IMG/VR virus record: IMGVR_UViG_3300032265_003467
Span: 1 to 20,887 of that record
DNA: 20,887 nt
Strand: one strand, 5' to 3'
Source: a virus
The notes below the pieces were generated by a model, which was not told where the DNA came from, searched no databases, and was given only the letters and a program-made list of their open reading frames with translations. The translations under genes were made by a program, and so were the position numbers. Below are positions 7,487 to 13,371 of this stretch, one piece after another (the stretch's first letter is position 1; each line of letters opens with the position of its first letter).

Positions 7487-7622
7487 GCAATTCCGAGCCA
7501 TTGGTGCCGCTCGGGCCGAGCACAATACTGCTGCGGAAATACCAATTTCCTCCGACCAGGAATATGTAACTTGGGTCATCCTAGCGGCGGCCGATTCTTG
7601 GGGGCAGCTTTATCCTGCATGA
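7458..7622 (+). CDS. Small protein (54 aa), unknown
   Basis: A short frame beginning MDLTLTFTPEQFRAIGAARA and ending WGQLYPA. The start at 7458 lies inside the end of the previous small gene, and the TGA overlaps the next ATG (ATGA at 7619-7622), which argues for a real, translationally coupled gene despite the length. The sequence TFTPEQFRAI...ARAEHN, followed by EYVTWVILAAADSW, resembles short helical proteins found in phage structural regions. It has no membrane segment or catalytic motif that I can recognise. Confidence 0.6.
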   Translation: MDLTLTFTPEQFRAIGAARAEHNTAAEIPISSDQEYVTWVILAAADSWGQLYPA

Positions 7623-7834
7623 TCCAAGATCTGCGGCTTTTTCTCAAAGCCTACCCGGTGGCCAAATCCCGGGTGTTGGCTGCGCATGACACGCACTACC
7701 CAGGGTGTGTGCGCACCCAGCTTGCTTACCACGAAACTCGCACGGAACTGACCCGTCGTGGACTTGCCGATAACGACATCACCGGAGCGGTCATCTATAT
7801 TGCCGTTGGATTTGCCTACCTTTTGAATCGATGA
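7619..7834 (+). CDS. Small basic protein (71 aa), unknown
   Basis: 71 residues starting at the ATG of an ATGA overlap with the previous gene; an upstream in-frame ATG at 7571 would overlap that gene by 52 bases and is less likely. The protein is mixed alpha: MIQDLRLFLKAYPVAKSR, then HDTHYPGCVRTQLAYHETRTELTRRGL, then a hydrophobic C-terminal stretch AVIYIAVGFAYLLNR that could be a short membrane-associated helix. Several His residues and one Cys are present but not in a known metal motif. The function is unknown. It is the last gene of the unit that ends before promoter-like element P2. Confidence 0.65.
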   Translation: MIQDLRLFLKAYPVAKSRVLAAHDTHYPGCVRTQLAYHETRTELTRRGLADNDITGAVIYIAVGFAYLLNR

Positions 7835-7870
7835 AAGATACCCGGCCAATTTTGGATTTTTAGAATCTCG

Positions 7871-7900
7871 CTTAAGGGTGCCCCAATCGGGCCTTAAGAT
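7871..7900 (+). promoter_or_regulatory. Promoter-like element P2 (leaderless type) before the lysis block
   Basis: CTTAAGG at 7871-7877, a 17-bp spacer, TAAGAT at 7895-7900, and an ATG six bases later at 7907. From 7870 to the ATG it is close to a copy of P1: 22 of 23 bases agree in 7870-7892 compared with 1995-2017, and both end in CG(A/T)CGCATGA. CTTAAGG (7871-7877) and CCTTAAG (7892-7898) form an inverted repeat with three further C-G pairs inside, so the element is also a dyad that could be an operator. Function is inferred from pattern. Confidence 0.62.
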
Positions 7901-7906
7901 CGTCGC

Positions 7907-8185
7907 ATGAATACCCATGCCACGTTCAAATCGAGCGGCATCTCTTCGGTCACGGCAAATGCTTCAATATCCACGCCGCTCAACTCGCAACTTGCCACAC
8001 GCGTTATCATTAACAATACGGCCTCGGGATCCGTAGCCATCACGGTGTCTCAAGATGGGGGAAGTGATGTGATCACCATACCGGCGGCTGGAATGTTTCA
8101 ATTCGACGGCTTGCGCAACGCGACGCAGCTTTCGGTCAAAGCGGCCTCCGGCTTTCCGACCGTATCTTACCGTTGGCTGCACTAA
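7907..8185 (+). CDS. Small beta-rich virion protein (92 aa), unknown
   Basis: 92 residues, Ser/Ala/Thr-rich and beta-prone, following P2 so closely that the transcript would start at or within a base of its ATG. The pattern ATRVIINNTASGSVAITVSQ, followed by DVITIPAAGMFQFDGL and TQLSVKAASGFPTVSYRWL, resembles small structural or decoration-like proteins found near phage tail genes ('V-x-x-x-N-x-G-x-x-x-x-x-x-x...G-x-x-x-x-x-x-G'). It has no signal peptide or catalytic motif. It is the first gene of the block that carries the lysis cassette. The exact role is unknown. Confidence 0.7.
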   Translation: MNTHATFKSSGISSVTANASISTPLNSQLATRVIINNTASGSVAITVSQDGGSDVITIPAAGMFQFDGLRNATQLSVKAASGFPTVSYRWLH

Positions 8186-8190
8186 TTGGG

Positions 8191-8222
8191 AAAGGCTGAA
8201 GGCCAAAGGCTAAAGGCTAAAA
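8191..8222 (+). repeat. Heptamer tandem repeat between genes
   Basis: Four AAAGGCT-type heptamers (AAAGGCT, GAAGGCC, AAAGGCT, AAAGGCT, then AAAA) fill nearly the whole 40-base gap between two genes. The block matches 4560-4591 at 30 of 32 bases. Short tandem heptamers of this kind are known in some bacterial genomes (for example the STRR repeats of cyanobacteria). I cannot place this unit in a named family. Confidence 0.75.
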
Positions 8223-8225
8223 CCC

Positions 8226-8456
8226 ATGAGTGCTGATGAAGTAAGCGCGCTGCGGGAAGACATTGCCGAGCTGCGTGCAATCATCCAAGAACGTCAAGCC
8301 AACAGCTTGCGCAACGGAAAGTTCCTGCATGGCATCGCGGCCGCCGTCGCCATTCAGTTGGTTTTTACCGTCTTCTATGCAGGGGCCAAGACGGCCCTCC
8401 TCGACCGGCTCATGACCGATGTCCATGACATTCAGCGCAAGCTCGAATCCCGATGA
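8226..8456 (+). CDS. Coiled-coil membrane protein, lysis cassette (76 aa)
   Basis: 76 residues: a charged N-terminal helix (about 3-28, ADEVSALREDIAELRAIIQE) with heptad character, one hydrophobic segment (about 33-53, LHGIAAAVAIQLVFTVFYAGA) and a charged C-terminal helix (DVHDIQRKLESR). The coil-membrane-coil layout recalls small holin partners or XhlA-like proteins. It opens a run of four or five genes joined by ATGA overlaps, the fourth of which is an endolysin, so a role in lysis (holin, antiholin or regulator) is likely. The exact job cannot be told from the sequence. The ATG is four bases after the heptamer repeat and lacks a Shine-Dalgarno site. Confidence 0.68.
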   Translation: MSADEVSALREDIAELRAIIQERQANSLRNGKFLHGIAAAVAIQLVFTVFYAGAKTALLDRLMTDVHDIQRKLESR

Positions 8457-9031
8457 GACTTTTCCTTTTGTCAATTTTGGGATTGATGACCGGATGTGCC
8501 GCCCAGCACAAAGCGCCAACGGTTTTCACGCCTCCAGCAGTCTCCGGGGTGGCCGCGCCGGTTCAACGCACCCGCGTCGAAGTCACAACGGCCGTGGCCG
8601 ACTTAGACAAACTTGCACCCCATGTCACCGAAGCTGGCCGCGCGCAGCTTGTGGCGCTTAAGGAATCTCTCAAATCGGCACAATCTGCCAGTGTGGAGGC
8701 CCAGGAAGGACTCATCATCTACGCCACTCAGGTTGATGCACAAACACGCGCCCTCAATGAGGCCATCTCGGATCGAAACAAAGCCATTGGTCTTGCCGAA
8801 CAATACCATGCGCAAGCTCACAACAATGCTCAGGAACGTGACGTGATCCTGATTTTGTTTGCGGTGATCGCGTCATTTTGGATTGGCACCCTGTTTGCAG
8901 GAGAAATTTTGCGCAATTTTCCAGCGCCTTGGTCATTTGTTGCGGCCGGTCTTCTCTATGTGGCTGTTGCCATCGGGGCTTACGCTCTGGGGCGACTTAT
9001 CCTTCATGCGGCATCCCGCTTAATCCCATGA
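8453..9031 (+). CDS. Lysis-cassette lipoprotein with coiled coil and two C-terminal membrane segments
   Basis: 192 residues. The N-terminus MRLFLLSILGLMTGCAAQ looks like a lipoprotein signal with the lipid-bearing Cys at 15. A periplasmic-type, Ala/Gln/Glu-rich region follows, helical and coiled-coil-prone at about 45-125 (ARAQLVALKESLKSAQSASV and onward). Then come two hydrophobic segments near 130-150 and 158-182. A lipoprotein next to a holin and endolysin suggests a spanin-like function (disrupting the outer membrane of a Gram-negative host), but typical outer spanins are short and lack C-terminal membrane segments, so this would be an unusual architecture. The lipobox has Met at -3, which is not ideal. 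ATGA overlaps join it to both neighbours. A TTAAGG promoter-like match lies inside the gene at 8657-8686. Confidence 0.7.
   Translation: MRLFLLSILGLMTGCAAQHKAPTVFTPPAVSGVAAPVQRTRVEVTTAVADLDKLAPHVTEAGRAQLVALKESLKSAQSASVEAQEGLIIYATQVDAQTRALNEAISDRNKAIGLAEQYHAQAHNNAQERDVILILFAVIASFWIGTLFAGEILRNFPAPWSFVAAGLLYVAVAIGAYALGRLILHAASRLIP
8657..8686 (+). promoter_or_regulatory. Possible internal promoter-like match within the lipoprotein gene
   Basis: CTTAAGG at 8657-8663, 17 bp, CAATCT at 8681-8686, then six bases to a GTG at 8693 that is in frame with the surrounding gene (codon 81). The geometry equals that of P1-P5. If active it would give a leaderless message for a 112-residue product lacking the lipoprotein signal but keeping both membrane segments. 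It may be chance: the site is in coding sequence and the -10-like hexamer is weak. Confidence 0.25.
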
Positions 9032-9279
9032 CGGACTGGCTCAAAAAAGTGTTTTCTGAAAGTAATGGCACCCCAAGCAGTGTGCGCATTTTGCTTGGGC
9101 TGGCCGTCTTCTGTGCGGTGACCTCCGTCATTTACGTCCTGATATCCCATTCCATGACCGGAAAAGTCATCGACCTGCCCCCGGGGATGGTTTCAGTCAT
9201 CAACTGGACTGTTTCTGTCCTGGCTGGAGCCAAAGCGGCTTCCAAGTTCGGTGAAAACTCAACCATTGAGCGCTCATGA
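9028..9279 (+). CDS. Holin candidate (83 aa)
   Basis: 83 residues starting at the ATG of an ATGA overlap with the lipoprotein gene; the frame is open upstream, but an earlier start would lie inside that gene. Layout: an amphipathic N-terminal helix (TDWLKKVFSESNGTPSSVR), a first membrane segment (about 20-40, ILLGLAVFCAVTSVIYVLI), a short polar loop with DLPPG, a second weaker hydrophobic segment (about 54-74) and a charged tail. This 'short cytoplasmic helix with TPSS-x-R, then TM, DLPPG, TM' pattern matches small holin-like phage proteins that lie directly before endolysin genes. It would make the inner-membrane lesion that releases or activates the endolysin. The TGA overlaps the endolysin ATG. 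Confidence 0.72.
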   Translation: MTDWLKKVFSESNGTPSSVRILLGLAVFCAVTSVIYVLISHSMTGKVIDLPPGMVSVINWTVSVLAGAKAASKFGENSTIERS

Positions 9280-9851
9280 CGATCACCGACATCATGGCCT
9301 CGGCCGCCAGCCAAACCGGATCTTTTCGAAAAGCTCTCAAAATAGTGCTGATGGAAGAGTGCGAGTTTCAACACGATGGGGAAACGATCCGACTCGAGAA
9401 AGTGCCGTTCGACTCCGGGGGAATCACCTTTGCCGGAATCGATCGCGCCAGTCACCCGGAGTTTCCGTTTGATCACCCGCAGCCCTATCACGTCTGGCAA
9501 ACCTACTTGGACAACTATTACCGCCCGCTACGTTGCTCAGAAATGCCAGCATCCCTTGGCATCCTCGTATTTTGCCAAGGAGTCAACCAAGGGGTTGGAA
9601 CGGCTGGCCATCTTTTGCAGTTTGCGCTCAATGATTGCGGCTGCCACCTCACCGTCGACGGCAAAATTGGAGAACAATCCCTCAAGGCGATTTGGGCTCA
9701 ACCCGACACAACGGCACTTGGCATGGCATTCCTAGCCAAGTCCAAGAAACACTACGACGAAATCGTTGAGAAAAACCCATCACAAGAACGCTTTTACAAT
9801 GGGTGGATTGCGCGCATTGATGGTCTGAAGCGGTATGTTTTGAACGCATGA
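9276..9851 (+). CDS. Endolysin, GH108-type muramidase with peptidoglycan-binding domain
   Basis: Likely cell-wall hydrolase that cuts the glycan strands of peptidoglycan at the end of infection. The 191 residues show the GH108 layout: a helix FRKALKIVLMEECEF where Glu28 aligns with the catalytic Glu of the family's EGGY motif, then DSGGITFAGI (46-55) matching the family's D-x-G-G-x-T-x-x-G-I. The C-terminal half matches the PG_binding_3 pattern: YYRPLRCSEMPASLGILVF, QGVNQG (near 110), TVDGKIGEQSLKAIW (about 137-151) and KKHYDEIVEKNP...FYNGWIARI. Odd: the two glycines after the catalytic Glu are replaced by Cys-Glu, and about nine extra residues precede DSGG. There is no signal peptide, so export needs the holin. 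It is joined by ATGA overlaps on both sides. Confidence 0.85.
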   Translation: MTITDIMASAASQTGSFRKALKIVLMEECEFQHDGETIRLEKVPFDSGGITFAGIDRASHPEFPFDHPQPYHVWQTYLDNYYRPLRCSEMPASLGILVFCQGVNQGVGTAGHLLQFALNDCGCHLTVDGKIGEQSLKAIWAQPDTTALGMAFLAKSKKHYDEIVEKNPSQERFYNGWIARIDGLKRYVLNA

Positions 9852-10807
9852 AACAGATTGAACAGCGCGACATTATGTATGCTGCCGTAGGCTCCAATCA
9901 GCTCGGGGACATACTGGACCTTTCGGACAAATCTCTAACGTTTCCTCCCTCAATTACAACAGATGTGGCTGGAAATGTGATTGGAAACGTAACGGGGGAT
10001 CTTACGAGCAATAATGGTTACGGCAACAGCCTGACCAATGCGGCTGTTGTACTAAAGGCTACAGGAGGGGCTATCGTTATTGATAATAGCGGACAAAAAA
10101 GGATTTCCTGGAATGATGGCGGAGGAAATTTCAACATACGATCTGGCAACTACCATGATGGCGCAACGGGGGTCGTCTACGCCAAGGGCTCTTTTGATAC
10201 TAATGGTGGCGCTGCCACCATCACGCTTGCATCCGATGCCGTCGATGGCGCTATCATCTTAGCGACTGCTCCAATCGGCACGCCGGGATCAACGTTCTCC
10301 TACACGAGCTCGCTCACGCTCGATAAGTCAAACCTCACGCTTCAAGGTTCTTTTGGTATTGGGGTAACACCTAGTTACAAGCTCCAGCTTTCAACGGACT
10401 CCGCAGCAAAGCCTTCCACCAATACCTGGACGATTGCATCGGATGCCCGCGTGAAAGAGAATGTACGTCCATACACAAAGGGTCTTGACGCCATTGCAGC
10501 CATTCGGCCGGTCATGTACGACTACAATGGAAAGGCGGGATTTGACAAAATCGCGGATAATATCGGTGTCATAGCGCAAGAGATCCAAGGAATCGTCCCA
10601 GAAGGCGTTTCCTCTTACCAAGTGATGTTAAACCCTGATGATGACGGCCTCACAGAGCTATTTAATTTTAACAGCCACTCGCTCACCTACATCCTGATCA
10701 ATGCGGTAAAGGAGCTCAAAGCAATCGTCGAATCTCAGGCCACCGAGATCACTTCCCTACGCCAAAGTTCCGTTTCTGGTAGTTCCTCCACACTTATTGC
10801 GTCCTAA
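9848..10807 (+). CDS. Tail fibre/spike with S74 intramolecular chaperone
   Basis: 319 residues. The N-terminal two thirds are Gly/Asn/Thr-rich beta sequence (for example DVAGNVIGNVTGDLTSNNGY) suited to a trimeric fibre. From about residue 195 it is a peptidase S74 (endosialidase-type) chaperone domain: SDARVKENV with the candidate catalytic Ser at 198 and the S-D-x-R-x-K-x-N signature, GLDAIAAIRPVMYDYNGKAG, DNIGVIAQEIQGIVPEGV, then SLTYILINAVKELKAIVESQ and a C-terminal coiled coil. In this family the domain drives trimer folding and then cleaves itself off just before the Ser, here releasing about 122 residues. The start at 9848 overlaps the endolysin stop (ATGA); a second ATG at 9875 would give MYAAVGSNQ and cannot be excluded. 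Confidence 0.88.
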   Translation: MKQIEQRDIMYAAVGSNQLGDILDLSDKSLTFPPSITTDVAGNVIGNVTGDLTSNNGYGNSLTNAAVVLKATGGAIVIDNSGQKRISWNDGGGNFNIRSGNYHDGATGVVYAKGSFDTNGGAATITLASDAVDGAIILATAPIGTPGSTFSYTSSLTLDKSNLTLQGSFGIGVTPSYKLQLSTDSAAKPSTNTWTIASDARVKENVRPYTKGLDAIAAIRPVMYDYNGKAGFDKIADNIGVIAQEIQGIVPEGVSSYQVMLNPDDDGLTELFNFNSHSLTYILINAVKELKAIVESQATEITSLRQSSVSGSSSTLIAS

Positions 10808-10815
10808 CCATTCCC

Positions 10816-12939
10816 ATGCCCGCCCAACTTGCTTCACCGGTCGTACGAGACGGCGACACGGCTTTTATCGGACTTCAGTCCCGAAGAAATCCCATTACAA
10901 TCAAAGAGGGCTATCTCCAGCTTTCACAAAATATGCGGCTGGATCGCGGAATAGCCCAGACCCGCAAAGGAGCCATGCGGCTTGCTTCGGGAATTTCTGT
11001 AGGGTCGACTGCAGTGACTGTTCCCTTTGTGCTACACGGCGGAGACCCCGTCACTTCTATCACGCAATCGGGCAATGTGGCCACCGTCACTACCTCTTCA
11101 AATCATGGCCTTGGATCAGTCAATAGCCAATTTTATGTTGAAATCGCTGGCGTCACCGGAGCCACGGCCAGCGCCTACAATGGGAAATTCACGGTAACCG
11201 TCACTGGAAATAATACATTCACCTATCCGGTCACTGGGTCCCCCGCTACCAACCCTCCTGGAACCATCACTTGGGCATGGCCGGTCCTGCTCACCAATTA
11301 CTCAGGAGGCATTTTTGGTGCCGGTGTCTACTCATCGCCACGCTACGACTATTCCAACGAGTATATCGTGCTCTGTGGTCCAAGCAGCGCCTACCTCTAT
11401 CGGCAGGGATCCTCGCTACTGACCCTCTCCTATCCGGTCTCACCGATCACCGAGCAAATCCTACCGGGCGATATCGTCAATACCATGCAAGCTTTTGATC
11501 GTCTTTTCCTTTTCCGATGGCGGTCCTCCGAGCTAATGCAGAAGGTGGCTTCAATCACCCAGGCCAGTGGTACGGCAACGGTGACGACCGCTGCGGCCCA
11601 TGGATTTGCCACCGGAGAGGTGGTGCGACTTTCCGGTAGCGATCAAGCGGGGTATAACCTCGATGCCCTTATTGCCACCGTTCCTTCGGCCACGACATTC
11701 ACGGTGTCAGTACCAGTAGGAACTGCTGCCAACACCTCCACCTCGCTTTTTGCCCAACGGGTCTGCTGTCCTCTTGTCTGGAATGGGTCAACGTCTGGCT
11801 TTGCGGGTTCTTTCTCAAGGGTCTCTACTGGAACCTCCCCGCTCGGCCCGTCCTACTCCCGAATGGTCTCCCCAACTAACGGAATCGCGGCCTACTACAA
11901 CAACCAAGTCGTACTTTGTAACGGCCGTGACACGCTCCTTGTCTCCGACGTACTCGATCCGGATACCTACGACCCCATGCTCAAGGGGTTTCGCACCAAC
12001 ACGGGATCCAATGATTACCTTGTTGCGCTTCACCCGTACGCGGATCGGCAGATTGTTGCATTTCTCAGAAAGTCGATCTACTTGGCCAAACTTGTGATTG
12101 CGGCTGATGGGGTATCTGTGGATCCAAACAATAGCCGACTGGAGCTCTTGACAAGTGAAGTCGGGTGCTCGGCTCGAATGACTATTGCCACCGCCGGAAA
12201 CTACATTTACTTCCTCGCCGATCAGGGCCTCTATCGCCTCGATAACTCGCAGATCGATTTGGCGCTGCGCGGCAATACACTTCCACTATCCGAGCCGGTC
12301 GCCGATCTTTTTGCATCAATCAATCAGGACGCAGTTGCAACGGCGAATGCCGTATATTTTTGCAACCGTTATTACCTTGCCGTCCCAACGGGTAATGCTA
12401 CGACTCCGAATACCCTAATCATCTACAACCAGCTCAATGAATCCTGGGAAAGCGTGGATACTAATTTGCCAGCCCTCGACCGTCTCGTGGTCAGCGACTA
12501 TGGAACGAGCCGAAGACTCTTTGCGGCATCAACCTCGGGCGCTCTTTTCCTACTAGAGGAATATGATTCGTCCAATGACGATACCGGGGCGGGAACCGCG
12601 CAGGCATCTGTCAACGGGGTCATCACGACCCGCAGATATTTTTATGGCCAGCTTTCCCGCAAGCGCCTGGGTAATGTGGCTGTATCCACATACCTCCCAT
12701 CAGACAGCTCTGTCGATGTGGCAGCCGTCACGACGGACCCGGACAACACGACCCACATTGCCACGGTCACCAATCCTGATGATGACAACGATTTCACAAT
12801 CAGGGCGCCGATCCGCAGGCCCGGCACTTACCTAGACCTAACCATTACCACTAGCGGCGGGCGTCCAACAATCCGTGCTGTATCGGCCGACGCCACCCTC
12901 CCCGCTGATACCAGCAGATTGGCCCGTACCGAGTCATAG
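10816..12939 (+). CDS. Tail nozzle / tail tubular B-like protein (707 aa)
   Basis: Likely the large tail tube or nozzle protein of a podovirus-like tail (compare T7 gp12 or P22 gp10). The N-terminal pattern (FIGLQSRRNPITIKEGYLQL, then NMRLDRGIAQTRKG at about 39-52) is common in this class, where it lists an ordered first segment of a beta-propeller. Two copies of a small beta module are inserted at about 79-143 (TSITQSGNVATVTTSSNHGL) and 244-302 (ASITQASGTATVTTAAAHGF), each with H-G-[LF] and a Y-N core. The later region has propeller-like strands: IAAYYNNQVVLCNGRD, YADRQIVAFLRKSIYLAKLV, GCSARMTIATAGNYIYFLAD, QGLYRLDNSQ. No enzymatic motif is visible. The leader before the ATG is eight bases and lacks a Shine-Dalgarno site. 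Confidence 0.78.
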   Translation: MPAQLASPVVRDGDTAFIGLQSRRNPITIKEGYLQLSQNMRLDRGIAQTRKGAMRLASGISVGSTAVTVPFVLHGGDPVTSITQSGNVATVTTSSNHGLGSVNSQFYVEIAGVTGATASAYNGKFTVTVTGNNTFTYPVTGSPATNPPGTITWAWPVLLTNYSGGIFGAGVYSSPRYDYSNEYIVLCGPSSAYLYRQGSSLLTLSYPVSPITEQILPGDIVNTMQAFDRLFLFRWRSSELMQKVASITQASGTATVTTAAAHGFATGEVVRLSGSDQAGYNLDALIATVPSATTFTVSVPVGTAANTSTSLFAQRVCCPLVWNGSTSGFAGSFSRVSTGTSPLGPSYSRMVSPTNGIAAYYNNQVVLCNGRDTLLVSDVLDPDTYDPMLKGFRTNTGSNDYLVALHPYADRQIVAFLRKSIYLAKLVIAADGVSVDPNNSRLELLTSEVGCSARMTIATAGNYIYFLADQGLYRLDNSQIDLALRGNTLPLSEPVADLFASINQDAVATANAVYFCNRYYLAVPTGNATTPNTLIIYNQLNESWESVDTNLPALDRLVVSDYGTSRRLFAASTSGALFLLEEYDSSNDDTGAGTAQASVNGVITTRRYFYGQLSRKRLGNVAVSTYLPSDSSVDVAAVTTDPDNTTHIATVTNPDDDNDFTIRAPIRRPGTYLDLTITTSGGRPTIRAVSADATLPADTSRLARTES

Positions 12940-12946
12940 GAAACTA

Positions 12947-12976
12947 CTTAAGGGCCACCCAACCAGAAACTACTCT
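12947..12976 (+). promoter_or_regulatory. Promoter-like element P3 (leaderless type)
   Basis: CTTAAGG at 12947-12953, a 17-bp spacer, TACTCT at 12971-12976, and an ATG six bases later at 12983. It lies in the 78-base gap after the nozzle gene. GAAACTACT occurs twice, at 12940-12948 and 12966-12974, overlapping the -35-like and -10-like parts, which may be an operator or chance. The ATG opens a ten-codon frame rather than the annotated gene. Confidence 0.6.
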
Positions 12977-12982
12977 CTCCTC

Positions 12983-13015
12983 ATGGGTACCCGACCACTA
13001 TTTAGACTTTCCTAA
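12983..13015 (+). other. Ten-codon mini-ORF at the predicted P3 transcript start
   Basis: ATG at 12983 with the frame MGTRPLFRLS and TAA at 13013-13015, two bases before the ATG of the next gene. The ATG lies exactly where a leaderless P3 transcript would start. It parallels the 23-codon frame after P1. It may act as a ribosome-loading mini-cistron for the SD-less downstream gene; at this length coding potential cannot be judged from the sequence. Confidence 0.3.
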
Positions 13016-13017
13016 GC

Positions 13018-13359
13018 ATGGCAACCGTCACCTCTGGATATACCTTTGTTAATAACGATACGGTAACTCCGGCCAAACTAAACAGCCTGGCAGGCAGCGC
13101 GACTGTCACTCAGATCGTGAATTCCGACATCAATTCTGCGGCTGCCATAGCAGATACCAAGCTGGCCACAATCTCGACGGCAGGAAAAGTTAGCGGTACA
13201 GCCATCACCTCTGGAAACATTTCTACCTCTGGAAACATTTCTACCTCTGGAAACATTTCTGCTTCTGGAAACATTTCCACCAGCGGCTACATCACCGCTG
13301 CATCGCTCTCCGGTGGTGCACTGGCTCAAGTCGCGCAATACGCCCTTGTTTTAGGTTAA
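13018..13359 (+). CDS. Small fibre-like protein with TSGNIS repeats
   Basis: 113 residues, Thr/Ser/Ala/Gly-rich. The N-terminal segment SGYTFVNNDTVTPAKLNSLAG, then VNSDINSAAAIADTKLATIS, is a recurring start of short phage tail fibre or decoration proteins. Residues 64-93 consist of five six-residue units, TSGNIS (three times), ASGNIS and TSGYIT, which would form a small beta-helix or triple-stranded shaft. The coding DNA of the first three units is identical, indicating a recent expansion or slippage. The C-terminus is hydrophobic (ALAQVAQYALVLG). There are no charged catalytic motifs. The ATG follows the TAA of a ten-codon frame by two bases. Confidence 0.72.
   Translation: MATVTSGYTFVNNDTVTPAKLNSLAGSATVTQIVNSDINSAAAIADTKLATISTAGKVSGTAITSGNISTSGNISTSGNISASGNISTSGYITAASLSGGALAQVAQYALVLG
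13207..13296 (+). repeat. 18-bp in-frame tandem repeat
   Basis: Three identical 18-bp units (ACCTCTGGAAACATTTCT) at 13207-13260, a fourth with three changes (13261-13278) and a diverged fifth (13279-13296). Each codes a TSGNIS-type hexapeptide. Because the unit is a multiple of three, copy number can change without shifting the frame. Confidence 0.92.
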
Positions 13360-13371
13360 TCTTTTACACTC

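Noticed and set aside
8878-9027. Upstream extension of the holin candidate
   Set aside because: It would lie wholly inside the lipoprotein gene; the ATGA overlap start at 9028 matches the other genes of the cassette.
13207-13296. CRISPR array
   Set aside because: The 18-bp units are directly adjacent without spacers and are in frame within a gene.
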